52,818 nucleotides of DNA from Sediminimonas qiaohouensis DSM 21189 (lineage in GTDB: Bacteria > Pseudomonadota > Alphaproteobacteria > Rhodobacterales > Rhodobacteraceae). Below the pieces are notes generated by a model. That model worked only from the letters and a program-made list of their open reading frames with translations, had not been told where the DNA came from and ran no database searches. The DNA is taken from assembly GCF_000423645.1 (NCBI RefSeq), contig NZ_AUIJ01000017.1, positions 1-52,818 on the forward strand. The letters are read 5' to 3'. Both the position numbers and the translations under genes were made by a program. How positions within the stretch are numbered: the first letter of the stretch is position 1; each line of letters opens with the position of its first letter. Positions 45,343-52,818 of the stretch are shown piece by piece.

Positions 45343-45966
45343 TCAGGTCTCTTCCGGCGGCGACCGCATCCAACGCGCCAGCGCGGTCAGCTCAGAGCCA
45401 TCAGCGGACCCCGCCACCCCTCCGGCGGCGGCCAGCCGCACCTCGTTTGGCTTGTTCTGGCTCAGCTTCCAAGTGCCATCGACCGCCTCGATCCTCAGTT
45501 GGCACGGAACGATCTGCCGCATCATTCGCGTCGCCACATCATCGGGCATCTTGTCCATCTTCCAGACAGGCTTGGGCGCCAGCGGCGCTTCGAACCGATC
45601 AGAGGTGGCCTCGAGGATCTCGCGCAGCCGCTCTTGCGGTAGCAATTCGCAGGCGCCGGTCAGGTGGACGGCGATGTAGTTCCACGTCGGCACCTGTTCG
45701 GAAATGCCGTACCAATCGGGCGAAATGTACCCGTGTGGCCCATTGACGGCCAGCCGCGCAACGCGGGGCTCGGACAGAAGCCGCACCATCGGATTTGAAC
45801 GCACCAAGTGGAAAAGCACCTCGTCGCCATCCAGTACGAAGGGGATATGGCTCAGTAGCGGGGCACCCTGCCCATCGGCCAAGGCCAGGGTTCCAAAGCC
45901 CATACTCGCTACGAAATCGATGTTTTGCGCGCGCGATGTTTTGCGAAATTTCGGGTTCGGGTGCAT
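45343..45966 (-). CDS. PaiB-like FMN-binding protein
   Basis: 207-aa protein of the FMN-binding negative regulator (PaiB, pfam FMN_bind_2) family with a split-barrel fold. HPNPKFRKTS at the N-terminus, LSHIPFVLD and the long conserved PTWNYIAVHLTGACELL are hallmarks, and the C-terminal LSQNKP motif is intact. Some members affect protease or sporulation gene expression in Bacillus, but in most bacteria the function is unknown. The gene lies 21 bases downstream of mtaB and is probably cotranscribed with it. Confidence 0.87.
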   Translation of the reverse strand: MHPNPKFRKTSRAQNIDFVASMGFGTLALADGQGAPLLSHIPFVLDGDEVLFHLVRSNPMVRLLSEPRVARLAVNGPHGYISPDWYGISEQVPTWNYIAVHLTGACELLPQERLREILEATSDRFEAPLAPKPVWKMDKMPDDVATRMMRQIVPCQLRIEAVDGTWKLSQNKPNEVRLAAAGGVAGSADGSELTALARWMRSPPEET

Positions 45967-45987
45967 GTATCCGCTCCGGTATCTGGG

Positions 45988-47247
45988 TCAGGCCGTCAGG
46001 CGGTCCTGGGTCCGCCCGCCGATCATCACCTCGACAATAGCGCCTTCGTCCTGCGCCGCGGCAACGTCAACCTCTGTAAATTGCTCGGTCCGCCCCATAT
46101 GCGGGTTTTCCATCAGGACCCGATGCCGCCGCCCCACCTGCGCGGTCAGATGCTGCGCCACCTGCCGCGCGCCTTCCGCGCGCAACCTCGCGGCGCGGTC
46201 CTTGACCCTCGCGCCATCCACCTGGGGCATGCGCGCCGCCGGCGTCCCCTGCCGGGGCGAGAACGGAAAAACGTGCAGCCAGGTCAAGCCGCACTCCTCG
46301 ACCAGCCTTAGCGAGTTGTCGAACATCGCTTCTGTCTCAGTGGGAAAACCGGCGATGATATCAGCCCCGAACGTCATGTCTGGCCGCAAGCGACGTGCCT
46401 CTTCGCAAAAACGAATGGCATCGTCGCGCAGGTGGCGGCGCTTCATCCGCTTGAGGATCAGGTCATCGCCGTGCTGCAACGACAGGTGCAGATGCGGCAT
46501 CAGGCGCTGTTCGCTTGCGATGGCCTGCATGAGGCTCTCGTCCGCCTCGATGGAATCGATACTGCTGATGCGCAGGCGCGGTAGGTCAGGCACCAATTTC
46601 AGAATCCGCATCACCAAATCACCCAACCGCGGCTGACCCGGCAGGTCGGCGCCCCAGCTGGTCAGGTCAACGCCGGTCAGAACGACCTCGTTGTATCCGC
46701 GCCCTGTAAGGCGCTTGATCTGATCGACCACGACCCCGGCGGGCACGCTGCGTGAATTTCCCCTGCCATAGGGGATGATGCAAAATGTGCAGCGATGATC
46801 GCACCCGTTCTGCACCTGCACGTAGGCGCGGCTACGCGTGCCGAACCCGTCGATCAAGTGGCCCGCAGTCTCGCGCACGCTCATGATATCATCGACCTGA
46901 ACGCGCTCTGTTTCGCCGGTGAAATCCGGCGCCAGGCGCGCCCACGTATCGGCTTGCATCTTTTCCGCGTTGCCGATGACATGATCGACCTCGTCCATCG
47001 CGGCAAATGTCTCGGGCTCTGTTTGAGCAGCACAGCCGGTGACGATGAGGCGCGCATCGGGGTTCTCGCGGCGCAGACGGCGAATTTCCTGCCGGGCCTT
47101 GCGCACGGCTTGCGCGGTGACGGCGCATGTATTGATCACGACCGCATCGCCGACCCCGGCCTTCGCGGCAAGATCCTGCATCGCCTGCGTCTCGTAGGCA
47201 TTCAAGCGACACCCCAAGGTGGAGAATTTCGGCGGCGCAAGCGTCAT
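45988..47247 (-). CDS. mtaB: tRNA (N6-threonylcarbamoyladenosine-37) methylthiotransferase MtaB
   Basis: 419-aa radical-SAM enzyme that makes ms2t6A37 in ANN-decoding tRNAs. The N-terminal UPF0004 domain provides cluster cysteines in [15 protein letters not shown] and VTGCAAQ. The radical-SAM CxxxCxxC is in [17 protein letters not shown], and a TRAM-like tail ends the protein. The start at 47247 overlaps the dapF stop (ATGA). A tRNA-Lys(UUU), a known target of t6A-derived modification, lies 1 kb upstream. This is coincidence or convenience, not proof of linkage. Confidence 0.93.
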   Translation of the reverse strand: MTLAPPKFSTLGCRLNAYETQAMQDLAAKAGVGDAVVINTCAVTAQAVRKARQEIRRLRRENPDARLIVTGCAAQTEPETFAAMDEVDHVIGNAEKMQADTWARLAPDFTGETERVQVDDIMSVRETAGHLIDGFGTRSRAYVQVQNGCDHRCTFCIIPYGRGNSRSVPAGVVVDQIKRLTGRGYNEVVLTGVDLTSWGADLPGQPRLGDLVMRILKLVPDLPRLRISSIDSIEADESLMQAIASEQRLMPHLHLSLQHGDDLILKRMKRRHLRDDAIRFCEEARRLRPDMTFGADIIAGFPTETEAMFDNSLRLVEECGLTWLHVFPFSPRQGTPAARMPQVDGARVKDRAARLRAEGARQVAQHLTAQVGRRHRVLMENPHMGRTEQFTEVDVAAAQDEGAIVEVMIGGRTQDRLTA

Positions 47248-48077
47248 GTCACAGCCTTCATGAACTCGGGGGTAAGTTGACCATCGGCCACATGCATTGT
47301 CGGGCCGGTCATCCACACCCCATCATCACGCCATGCAACATCCAGGGTGCCGCCGTCCAGATCGATCCGAACCTCGCGGCCCGTCAAGCCCCGCCGTACT
47401 GCGGCAACGGCCACGGCGCAAGATGATGACCCGGACGCCAGCGTTATGCCCGCGCCCCGCTCCCACACGCGCAGGCGCACGTGATCCGGCCCCATAAGGG
47501 ATGCAAACTGAACATTGGTGCGCTCGGGAAACAGCGCGTGCGTCTCGATCGCCGCTCCGCGCCCGGCCAGGTCGATTTCATCGGCATCCTCGACAAAAAA
47601 CGTGCAATGCGGATTACCCATGCCGGTAGCCACCGGCGCGCCATCGATCGGCAGTGCCAGAGTATCAACCTCATGCGCGAGGGGGATATCGCACCAATCA
47701 AGCTGAGGCTGCCCCATGTTGACCGATGTAAGCCCTGCGCCCGCGTCGCGCGCGCGCAGGGTGCCGCGCCTGGTGGTAAGCGTCAGGTCCGTCTTGCCTG
47801 TCTCGTCCATCAGGTACCGCGCAATACAACGCGTCGCGTTCCCGCAGGCCGCGGACTCCGATCCGTCAGAATTGTAAAATACAAGATGAGCATCAGCCTG
47901 CCCGACTGTGATCACCGCCAACTGATCAAAGCCGACGCCCCTGCGCCGATCCGCAATCGCCCGGACCAGCGTCACAGGCAACTCCACCGACCGCGCACGC
48001 GCATCCACGACAACGAAATCGTTGCCCAGCCCATGCATCTTCATGAATGGCAGCCCTATGCGTATCGCGTCGCTCAT
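47244..48077 (-). CDS. dapF: Diaminopimelate epimerase (second catalytic Cys appears as Ser)
   Basis: 277-aa enzyme of lysine and peptidoglycan synthesis, interconverting LL- and meso-diaminopimelate. The first catalytic cysteine is Cys78 in [10 protein letters not shown]. The second site normally reads ACGTGAC; here it reads ASGSSSC, with Ser215 (codon 47433-47435) at the catalytic Cys position. [15 protein letters not shown] and [12 protein letters not shown] are otherwise canonical. Either it is a lineage variant that works with Ser or a nearby Cys, or activity is altered. The start at 48077 is preferred over 48131 because family homology begins there. It overlaps mtaB by 4 bases. Confidence 0.93.
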   Translation of the reverse strand: MSDAIRIGLPFMKMHGLGNDFVVVDARARSVELPVTLVRAIADRRRGVGFDQLAVITVGQADAHLVFYNSDGSESAACGNATRCIARYLMDETGKTDLTLTTRRGTLRARDAGAGLTSVNMGQPQLDWCDIPLAHEVDTLALPIDGAPVATGMGNPHCTFFVEDADEIDLAGRGAAIETHALFPERTNVQFASLMGPDHVRLRVWERGAGITLASGSSSCAVAVAAVRRGLTGREVRIDLDGGTLDVAWRDDGVWMTGPTMHVADGQLTPEFMKAVT

Positions 48078-48182
48078 GGCGGCGATATAAACCTCGTCAT
48101 CACATGAATCCAGCCTAAGCGAAACAAACATGGATTTTGGGGTTGACCATACTCGCCGGGCTTTCTAGACACCGCTTCCAGT

Positions 48183-48258
48183 GGGCCGTTAGCTCAGTTG
48201 GTAGAGCAACTGACTTTTAATCAGTGGGTCGCAGGTTCGAATCCTGCACGGCTCACCA
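48183..48258 (+). tRNA. tRNA-Lys (UUU)
   Basis: 76-base cloverleaf with encoded CCA. Acceptor GGGCCGT pairs with ACGGCTC (one G-U), the D arm is AGCTCAGTTGGTAGAGCA, the anticodon loop CTTTTAA carries TTT, and the T arm is GCAGG-TTCGAAT-CCTGC. It borders a region with an integrase remnant, so its 3' end is a probable attachment site. Confidence 0.98.
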
Positions 48259-48293
48259 CTGTTTCAAGGACTTGGCACCTTCGTGCCTGACAT

Positions 48294-48323
48294 GTTGGAA
48301 CGTGGTTGGAACGTGTTGGAACG
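48294..48323. repeat. Three iterated 9-mers next to the tRNA
   Basis: GTTGGAACG occurs three times at 48294, 48305 and 48315, spaced 10-11 bases, close to one helical turn. Such helically phased repeats beside a tRNA attachment site resemble integrase arm-type sites. Function is inferred. Confidence 0.5.
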
Positions 48324-48346
48324 ACGATGTTCCCGACTTAATCCAA

Positions 48347-48496
48347 CTACTTCTTGTGGTACAGTTGGGCAATCTGGTTCGCACCCTCACGTCGGCTCAT
48401 TGAATAGCGGATCATTGTCGAGACACTGGCATGCTGAGTGCACAGGGGTCGCCCCGAGGCTTTTCGCGTCGGTGACTGCGTCGACACTCGCGTCCA
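48347..48496 (-). pseudogene. Remnant of a tyrosine integrase C-terminus
   Basis: On the minus strand the last 33 or so codons read HASVSTMIRYS followed by SRREGANQIAQLYHKK and a stop. This matches the GH-x-S-x-x-T-x-x-RY box and tail of phage or island integrases, with the nucleophile Tyr in MIRYS. The frame is closed by a stop upstream at 48497 and no catalytic core is found, so only a fragment remains. The rest of the gap (48497-48679) shows nothing recognisable. Confidence 0.5.
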
Positions 48497-48679
48497 TCAT
48501 CCCGATGAACCACAGGGCAACCGGCATCGCCGTCACCACGAACACACCGGGGATTGCTACGGTTGAAAGAGCCGCGCCCCTTGAGCGCGTCGCCCCCAGT
48601 TATCCTGGTTTAGCGGCTTCACTTTTCGCATTTTGCCGGCCTTTTTTGTCCAAGGGAGGCAGAAGCCCTGGGATATGCG

Positions 48680-49516
48680 TCAGGCGGCAGCCCTGAAGAT
48701 CATCTCGACGGGGGCAATGCGTTGCTCGCGTAGGGCGGCGACGTAGTTGCCCATCTTGTCCGGCGCTCTTTCGCCCATCAGGATGTGCAGCCCCAAAGGT
48801 GGCCTTCCTTCGGTCTCCATCGCCGCAAGCTTGTCCTCGAAATCGTCCAGAGTGAAGGCGCTCAGGTCTTTTTCGGATAGCTGTGTGAAGCCTGCTTCCG
48901 AGGCTGCATTTCGATACCCGTCAGCATGCATCACGTGCGACATTTCAGGGGAGCTGGCCCAAGGAACCGGGAACTCTGGCGGCTTCGCTACAGGGCCCTC
49001 CATCACGTCAAAGACAACGAAATGTCCGCCCGGGCGCAAGACCCTGGCAGCCTCGGCGAAGAGGGCCTGCTTGTCCGGGATGTTCATACCCACATGCAAC
49101 ATCCAGGCCATGTCGGCCGTGTCCGCCTCTAGCGGTATCTCTGTCGCACTTCCTTCCTCAAAATCGGTGAGGTCATCAAGCCCCACTCGTGCACTCAAAT
49201 GTCGGGCCGTCTGCACATACTCTGGTGTCAGATCAATCCCTTGCACCCGGCAGTTGTGGCGTGAAGCGATGCTACGAGCCGGACCGCCGATGCCGCAGCC
49301 GATATCCAGAACCTGCATTTCGGGTGTCACTTCGAGTTGCCCCAGAAGTGCCTTCGTTGCTTCAACCCCGGCACTATGGAATTCATCCACAGGCTTCAGG
49401 GTTTCCGCCGAAATGTTTTCCGGGTCATGGCCCAGCTCCCGAAGAGCCGAGTCGATTTTTTCGAGTATGTTTTCGGCCGCATAGTGTTCCGCAATTTGTC
49501 TCTCGCTCAGGGCCAT
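48680..49516 (-). CDS. Class I SAM-dependent methyltransferase
   Basis: 278-aa methyltransferase with the SAM-binding motif I VLDIGCGIGGPARSIA near residues 67-82 and a Rossmann domain through LRPGGHFVVFDVMEG. It resembles the sarcosine/dimethylglycine N-methyltransferase and UbiE-like groups, but the acceptor cannot be assigned. The start at 49516 has GGGAGGATC upstream. The frame continues to 49801 without homology. It is a solitary gene in the tRNA-flanked region, probably acquired. Confidence 0.85.
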   Translation of the reverse strand: MALSERQIAEHYAAENILEKIDSALRELGHDPENISAETLKPVDEFHSAGVEATKALLGQLEVTPEMQVLDIGCGIGGPARSIASRHNCRVQGIDLTPEYVQTARHLSARVGLDDLTDFEEGSATEIPLEADTADMAWMLHVGMNIPDKQALFAEAARVLRPGGHFVVFDVMEGPVAKPPEFPVPWASSPEMSHVMHADGYRNAASEAGFTQLSEKDLSAFTLDDFEDKLAAMETEGRPPLGLHILMGERAPDKMGNYVAALREQRIAPVEMIFRAAA

Positions 49517-49815
49517 TTTGATCCTCCCATGCTGATAAAGGCACCATAGCATATCTGTTTGATTCGTGACCGAGATGGCTCTCGGAGCGGGCTTCCCCGA
49601 GTGGCCCGCCACGAGGAAGGCCTTCGGTCGGCTATAGTATGAGCGCGGCGCGGCTCTTTGCGGCGGCATGGTTCGGCCATGCCGGCCGCGCGACGCACCC
49701 CGTCCGACAGGGTGCGGCGCTTCTCTGCCGCCGGATGCCGACGCCATATTGTCGGGTGATGTCCTTCTGCCCCCCGCCGGCGTCGCCGGAAGGCGCATCA
49801 CCTAGGCGTGTCAGT
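49517..49815. other. Non-coding stretch with two hairpins
   Basis: No supportable gene. CGGCATGG-TTCGG-CCATGCCG (49664-49684) is a perfect 8-bp stem, and GCACCC (49695-49700) pairs with GGGTGC (49710-49715). Together they sit between the methyltransferase promoter and the end of the DUF4189-like gene, where they could be terminator or relic structures. Confidence 0.5.
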
Positions 49816-50574
49816 TTACTGGCAGTAGGTATAGTCGATCCGGCACTGACCGGACTGGTTTTGCTCACAGAACCGTTCGGCCCGCTGTTGTGCCTTGGCT
49901 TGGGTGTCTGCGGCGCCGACCCCCCACCAAAAGCCGCCTTGAGTGCGTTGCGCAAGCGCGTGACAACGGGCGCGCACCGGCTCTGACACGATCGTGCACC
50001 CCGGTGCGTCACAGAACCCCAGAGCGACATCACGGGCCTTCTTCTCGGTCTTGCCGCGGCCATGGCCAAAGCGACCCTTCTTGTCGAGCGCGAAGGCCAT
50101 CGGATCGAACTGTTGGGCTTGGCGCTTGGTGCGGTATTGCGGGACGGTGGTCTTTACGTTGACAATGGCGGGATCGGAGCCCGGCGAGAACCCGATATGC
50201 TTGTCGTAGAATCGCACCACGACTTGGTAATTGGTATCAGGCTGGAGCTCTCCGGCCGGCACCGTCATGTCGATCAGCGGTTTGTAGTTGGTGATGACGT
50301 CGCAGCAGTCGATGTCGCGCGAAAACACGTTCGTGCCCCGGTCCTTGTCGAAAACATGAAGCGTCATGCGGTCGATCTGGCAATTGTCGGGCACGAGGTT
50401 TCCAAACACCTTGATATCGAACTCGGGGGTGACGGCCTGTCCTTCGTTTGGGACCTTAAGGACCGGCTGGCAGGCGCCAGCCGGATGCGCCGCGGCTTGG
50501 GTGCCTCCGAACACCACGAAGAGAGAAAGGAATACTGCGAGGGTTGCGGCGGTGTGAATGATGGGAGTTTTCAT
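49816..50574 (-). CDS. Secreted protein with C-terminal DUF4189-like domain
   Basis: 252-aa exported protein. Residues 1-29 form a signal peptide (AAAH region). The N-terminal half (to about residue 150) carries cysteines that include a CC pair in SRDIDCCDVITNYK and looks like a beta-sandwich domain that I do not recognise. The C-terminal half has GRFGHGRGKTEKKARDVAL, then cysteines in GFCDAPGC, RARCHALAQ and ERFCEQN, resembling the DUF4189 pattern of Gly-rich, Cys-spaced repeats. The start at 50574 is chosen over 50634 because the signal peptide begins there. The function is unknown; it is probably periplasmic. Confidence 0.65.
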   Translation of the reverse strand: MKTPIIHTAATLAVFLSLFVVFGGTQAAAHPAGACQPVLKVPNEGQAVTPEFDIKVFGNLVPDNCQIDRMTLHVFDKDRGTNVFSRDIDCCDVITNYKPLIDMTVPAGELQPDTNYQVVVRFYDKHIGFSPGSDPAIVNVKTTVPQYRTKRQAQQFDPMAFALDKKGRFGHGRGKTEKKARDVALGFCDAPGCTIVSEPVRARCHALAQRTQGGFWWGVGAADTQAKAQQRAERFCEQNQSGQCRIDYTYCQ

Positions 50575-51034
50575 AAAGCGAATTCTCCTGGTTGGTGGGT
50601 TTCGCCACGCGCGGCGCGACCCTGCCTGCGACATGAAGTGCTAATGGCGCGATGCGTAAGGCAGGTTGGCTCACGATGACACGCCATCGGTGCATCCTCA
50701 AGGCGTGTCAGCGGGCGCAGGCAAAGTGCGGGACAGGGGGGCAGATGAGCTACTCCCCTTCGATTGGACAGGATCTGGCGATTTTTCCCTGCTTTGAGAC
50801 TGGGCGACATATGGTGTCCCTATGGAACAAGAAGACTTTAGGGGTGACCCCTGACTTGACGTCGACGCTGTCCCACACTGGCGTGGATTTCCGATACCCA
50901 GACCGAATGGCCGCCGGCCCTGTCGTTGTAACTCCGGACGGGCCTGCCCATGACTTGTGCCAGATGTAGCAACCTCTTATGGCTTCGGCCCATTGTATGT
51001 GAATGATCCAGACAAAACCGATGAGGCCTCGAAG
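50575..51034. other. 460 bases without a recognisable gene
   Basis: Open frames exist on both strands (for example plus 50652-50969) but none resembles a known protein or carries a good ribosome site. The stretch may contain a decayed coding sequence and presumably holds the promoter of the epimerase gene. Confidence 0.4.
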
Positions 51035-52063
51035 GTGATTGATCCCAAAACGACACGCGTCCTCATCACCGGCACGGCCGGGTTCATCGGGTTTCACCTT
51101 GCGCGGCTTCTGCTGGCCGAGGGGTTCACCGTCCATGGATATGATGGGATGACTGATTACTACGACGTGCGCCTGAAACAGCGCCGTCATGCGATGTTGC
51201 GCCAGAACCAGCGGTTCACGGCGACCGAGGCGATGCTCGAGGACATGGACACCCTCCGCGCCGCCACCGACGCCTTCGCGCCCGACGTGATCGTCCACCT
51301 CGCGGCGCAAGCGGGCGTGCGCTACAGCCTGGAGAACCCCCGCGCCTATATCGATGCCAATGTCGTGGGCACGTTCAACGTCATGGAATGCGCGCGCGCC
51401 CACGCGGTGCGGCACCTGCTGATGGCCTCGACCTCGTCGGTCTATGGCGCGAACACGGACATGCCCTTCACCGAGGTAGAAAAGGCTGACACGCCACTGA
51501 CCATCTATGCCGCCACGAAAAAGGCGACCGAGGCCATGGGCCATTCCTATGCCCATCTCTATGATCTGCCCACCACGATGTTCCGTTTCTTCACCGTCTA
51601 TGGCCCCTGGGGGCGGCCCGACATGGCGCTGTTCAAGTTCACCAAGGGCATTATCGAGCGCACCCCAATCGACATCTACAACAACGGCGAGATGTGGCGC
51701 GACTTCACCTATGTCGATGACCTGGTACGCGGCATCCGGCTACTGTTCGATGCTGTGCCCGTGCGCCCCGACAGCGTCGAAGATATCGCACCGGGCGACA
51801 GCCTCAGCCCCGTCGCCCCGTTCCGCGTGGTCAATATCGGCAACTCCGACAAGGTGCGCCTGCTGGATTTCGTCGAGGCGATCGAGGATGAGCTGGGCCA
51901 AAAGGCGATCCGCAACTACATGCCAATGCAGACCGGCGACGTGCCCGCCACCTGGGCCGATGCGCAATTGTTGCAATCCTTGACCGGCTACCGCCCGCAA
52001 ACCCCGTTCCGCGAAGGCGTGCGGCGGTTCGTGGAGTGGTATCGGGACTATTATCAGATTTGA
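51035..52063 (+). CDS. UDP-glucuronate 4-epimerase-type NAD-dependent epimerase
   Basis: 342-aa SDR-type sugar-nucleotide epimerase. [20 protein letters not shown] gives the NAD motif; [12 protein letters not shown] with Ser/Thr and the [15 protein letters not shown] YxxxK motif form the active site; [15 protein letters not shown] is characteristic of UDP-glucuronate and related epimerases for capsule or O-antigen synthesis. GAGG (51023-51026) is placed for the GTG at 51035. A GTG at 50957 would add 26 residues of unconserved sequence. The downstream disrupted transferase gene suggests a polysaccharide cluster continuing to the right. Confidence 0.85.
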   Translation: MIDPKTTRVLITGTAGFIGFHLARLLLAEGFTVHGYDGMTDYYDVRLKQRRHAMLRQNQRFTATEAMLEDMDTLRAATDAFAPDVIVHLAAQAGVRYSLENPRAYIDANVVGTFNVMECARAHAVRHLLMASTSSVYGANTDMPFTEVEKADTPLTIYAATKKATEAMGHSYAHLYDLPTTMFRFFTVYGPWGRPDMALFKFTKGIIERTPIDIYNNGEMWRDFTYVDDLVRGIRLLFDAVPVRPDSVEDIAPGDSLSPVAPFRVVNIGNSDKVRLLDFVEAIEDELGQKAIRNYMPMQTGDVPATWADAQLLQSLTGYRPQTPFREGVRRFVEWYRDYYQI

Positions 52064-52239
52064 TTGTCCAGAGGGCTTCGATCACTGGAACCACTGGCGC
52101 GCAGCTTTCCAACGTCCCGTGACCTTGTCCTGGCATTAACTACCCATATGTCGGCATGACCTCAGTCAGATTGGCTCCCAAGGTCTTCCGGGGCCCTTTT
52201 GTTCAGCCGCATTGAAGATTTCGACAACACAACCAAGGC

Positions 52240-52268
52240 TTTACATCTTTACCATTTGTTAATACTTT
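52240..52268 (+). promoter_or_regulatory. Candidate sigma-70 promoter
   Basis: TTTACA (52240-52245) and TACTTT (52263-52268) with a 17-base spacer in an unusually A/T-rich segment (52200-52320) upstream of the disrupted transferase gene at 52381. The gap 52064-52380 holds no other recognisable feature. Confidence 0.4.
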
Positions 52269-52380
52269 TCACATCTATTATCGGTTGAAAATTTTCGCCG
52301 CATTGGGGTTATCGCCCTGGCGCTATTGATTTCTTGCGCGTGTTCCTTCCGTGCAACGTGTGATTTGATTGAGGTAGGCC

Positions 52381-52512
52381 GTGCCCTACGAGTTAGAGGT
52401 TTTCTTTGCTGTGTTCGCCACCTCTTGCGCAGTCACGGCGCTAGTGGTGGCCACGCGTCCTATGCATATCGGACTCAGCACCCGTGATCATGATACCAAG
52501 AGATATAGCTGA
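52381..52512 (+). pseudogene. 5' fragment of a WecA/MraY-like sugar-phosphate transferase gene, cut by an IS element
   Basis: GAGG upstream of a GTG at 52381 starts a 43-codon frame. It encodes one transmembrane helix (LEVFFAVFATSCAVTALVVA) and then RPMHIGLSTRDHDTK, like the N-terminus of polyprenyl-phosphate sugar-1-phosphate transferases (MraY/WecA superfamily, often called glycosyltransferase family 4), where a TPRxGG motif should follow. Instead the frame ends a few codons later, at the point where the IS256-type element begins. The interpretation as an insertion is inferred because the other half is outside the window. Confidence 0.5.
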
Positions 52513-52818
52513 AAGTTGGTGATGGCCCCTGAGGGGCGGCATATCATGGCGGTGTTCACGCGCCGTCAATTCTCCGAAGAGAAAGGGATATGCCACATGA
52601 CGAAGTCTACCATCACGCCATTGCCTGATCCATCGGGATTTTCGCCCGATCCGCTGACGGATATCCTGCGCTCCGGCGCGCGTCGCCTGATCGAGCAGGC
52701 GGTGGAAGCGGAACTGGCCGCTCTGCTTGCCTCCCATGCCGATGACAAGACCGAAGATGGCCGGTCCCGCCTCGTGCGCCATGGCTATCTGCCGGAGCGC
52801 GAGGTCATGACCGGGATC
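52501..52818 (+). mobile_element. IS256-family insertion sequence, left part
   Basis: The host-like reading frame stops being transferase-like near 52500, and an IS256-type transposase starts at 52597. The exact left terminus and terminal inverted repeat cannot be fixed without the right end. A small GCCCC-TGA-GGGGC hairpin lies at 52525-52537 in the leader. Confidence 0.6.
52597..52818 (+). CDS. IS256 (Mutator)-family transposase, N-terminal part
   Basis: First 74 residues of a transposase, running off the right edge. PLTDILRSGARRLIEQAVEA followed by ELAALLASHAD, then DGRSRLVRHGYLPEREVMTG, is the conserved N-terminal region of IS256-family DDE transposases, which move elements by copy-out-paste-in. 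The ATG follows GAAAGGGATATGCCAC. The catalytic DDE residues are beyond the window, so integrity is unknown. Confidence 0.9.
   Translation, partial: MTKSTITPLPDPSGFSPDPLTDILRSGARRLIEQAVEAELAALLASHADDKTEDGRSRLVRHGYLPEREVMTGI

Noticed and set aside
50652-50969. Plus-strand open frame of 105 codons before the epimerase gene
   Set aside because: No motif, no convincing ribosome site and overlap with an equally long antisense frame; possibly decayed sequence.
1-52818. CRISPR arrays
   Set aside because: No series of direct repeats with unique spacers was seen; the only iterated short repeat is the three 9-mers at 48294-48323.

Overview
The window is high-GC alphaproteobacterial chromosome and most resembles Rhodobacterales (Roseobacter clade). 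The reasons are a petABC operon whose Rieske, cytochrome b and c1 sequences match that group, a Calvin-subtype class II aldolase, tightly packed operons with ATGA overlaps, and intergenic palindromic repeats of a type I associate with Rhodobacteraceae. No computation was possible; all assignments come from reading motifs.

Layout. 1-2.1 kb (minus): fructose-bisphosphate aldolase (runs off the left edge) and fructose-1,6-bisphosphatase. 2.3-5.6 kb (plus): SDR, acyl-CoA synthetase, IclR regulator. 6.1-7.8 kb (minus): a second acyl-CoA synthetase. 8-9 kb (plus): a quinone-reductase-like MDR. 9.4-14.4 kb (minus): a complete Liv-type ABC importer. 14.5-24.6 kb (plus): an eleven-gene catabolic operon with an acyl-CoA dehydrogenase pair, SDR, MaoC hydratase, a second SDR, thiolase, nitronate-monooxygenase-like flavoprotein, histidine phosphatase, APH-fold kinase, PaaI thioesterase and MDR reductase. 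24.8-25.5 kb: bacterioferritin-associated ferredoxin and bacterioferritin. 25.6-30 kb (minus): a FadJ-type bifunctional enzyme followed by a second acyl-CoA dehydrogenase pair, in the order of a pimeloyl-CoA (pim) operon. 30.1-36.1 kb: adenine deaminase, divergent from a four-gene polyamine-type ABC importer. 36.3-40.8 kb: aroC, then a TPP riboswitch and thiBPQ. 40.9-43.6 kb (minus): the cytochrome bc1 operon. 43.8-48.1 kb: an outer-membrane barrel protein, GST, PaiB-like protein, mtaB and dapF. 48.2 kb: tRNA-Lys(UUU), which begins a region that looks acquired: integrase remnant, methyltransferase, a DUF4189-like secreted protein, UDP-glucuronate epimerase, the start of a sugar-phosphate transferase gene that stops at an IS256-family element, and that element's transposase running off the right edge.

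How it fits together. The 2-30 kb stretch reads as one acid-import and CoA-dependent degradation region: uptake (Liv), CoA activation (two ligases), two acyl-CoA dehydrogenase pairs, hydratases, dehydrogenases, thiolase and an IclR regulator. Short inverted repeats of one geometry lie upstream of several of these transcription units and could be the regulator's operators. The most intriguing component is the APH-fold kinase inside the operon. Together with acyl-CoA dehydrogenases and an SDR it recalls the phosphorylation-dependent dehydration of 4-hydroxyacyl-CoA in the Pseudomonas levulinate (lva) pathway and in animal ACAD10/11, so the region may degrade 4-hydroxy or 4-oxo acids. This is inference.

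A second pattern: five of the gaps between converging genes carry palindromic repeats of two families. The sixth, between thiQ and petC, carries an ordinary terminator.
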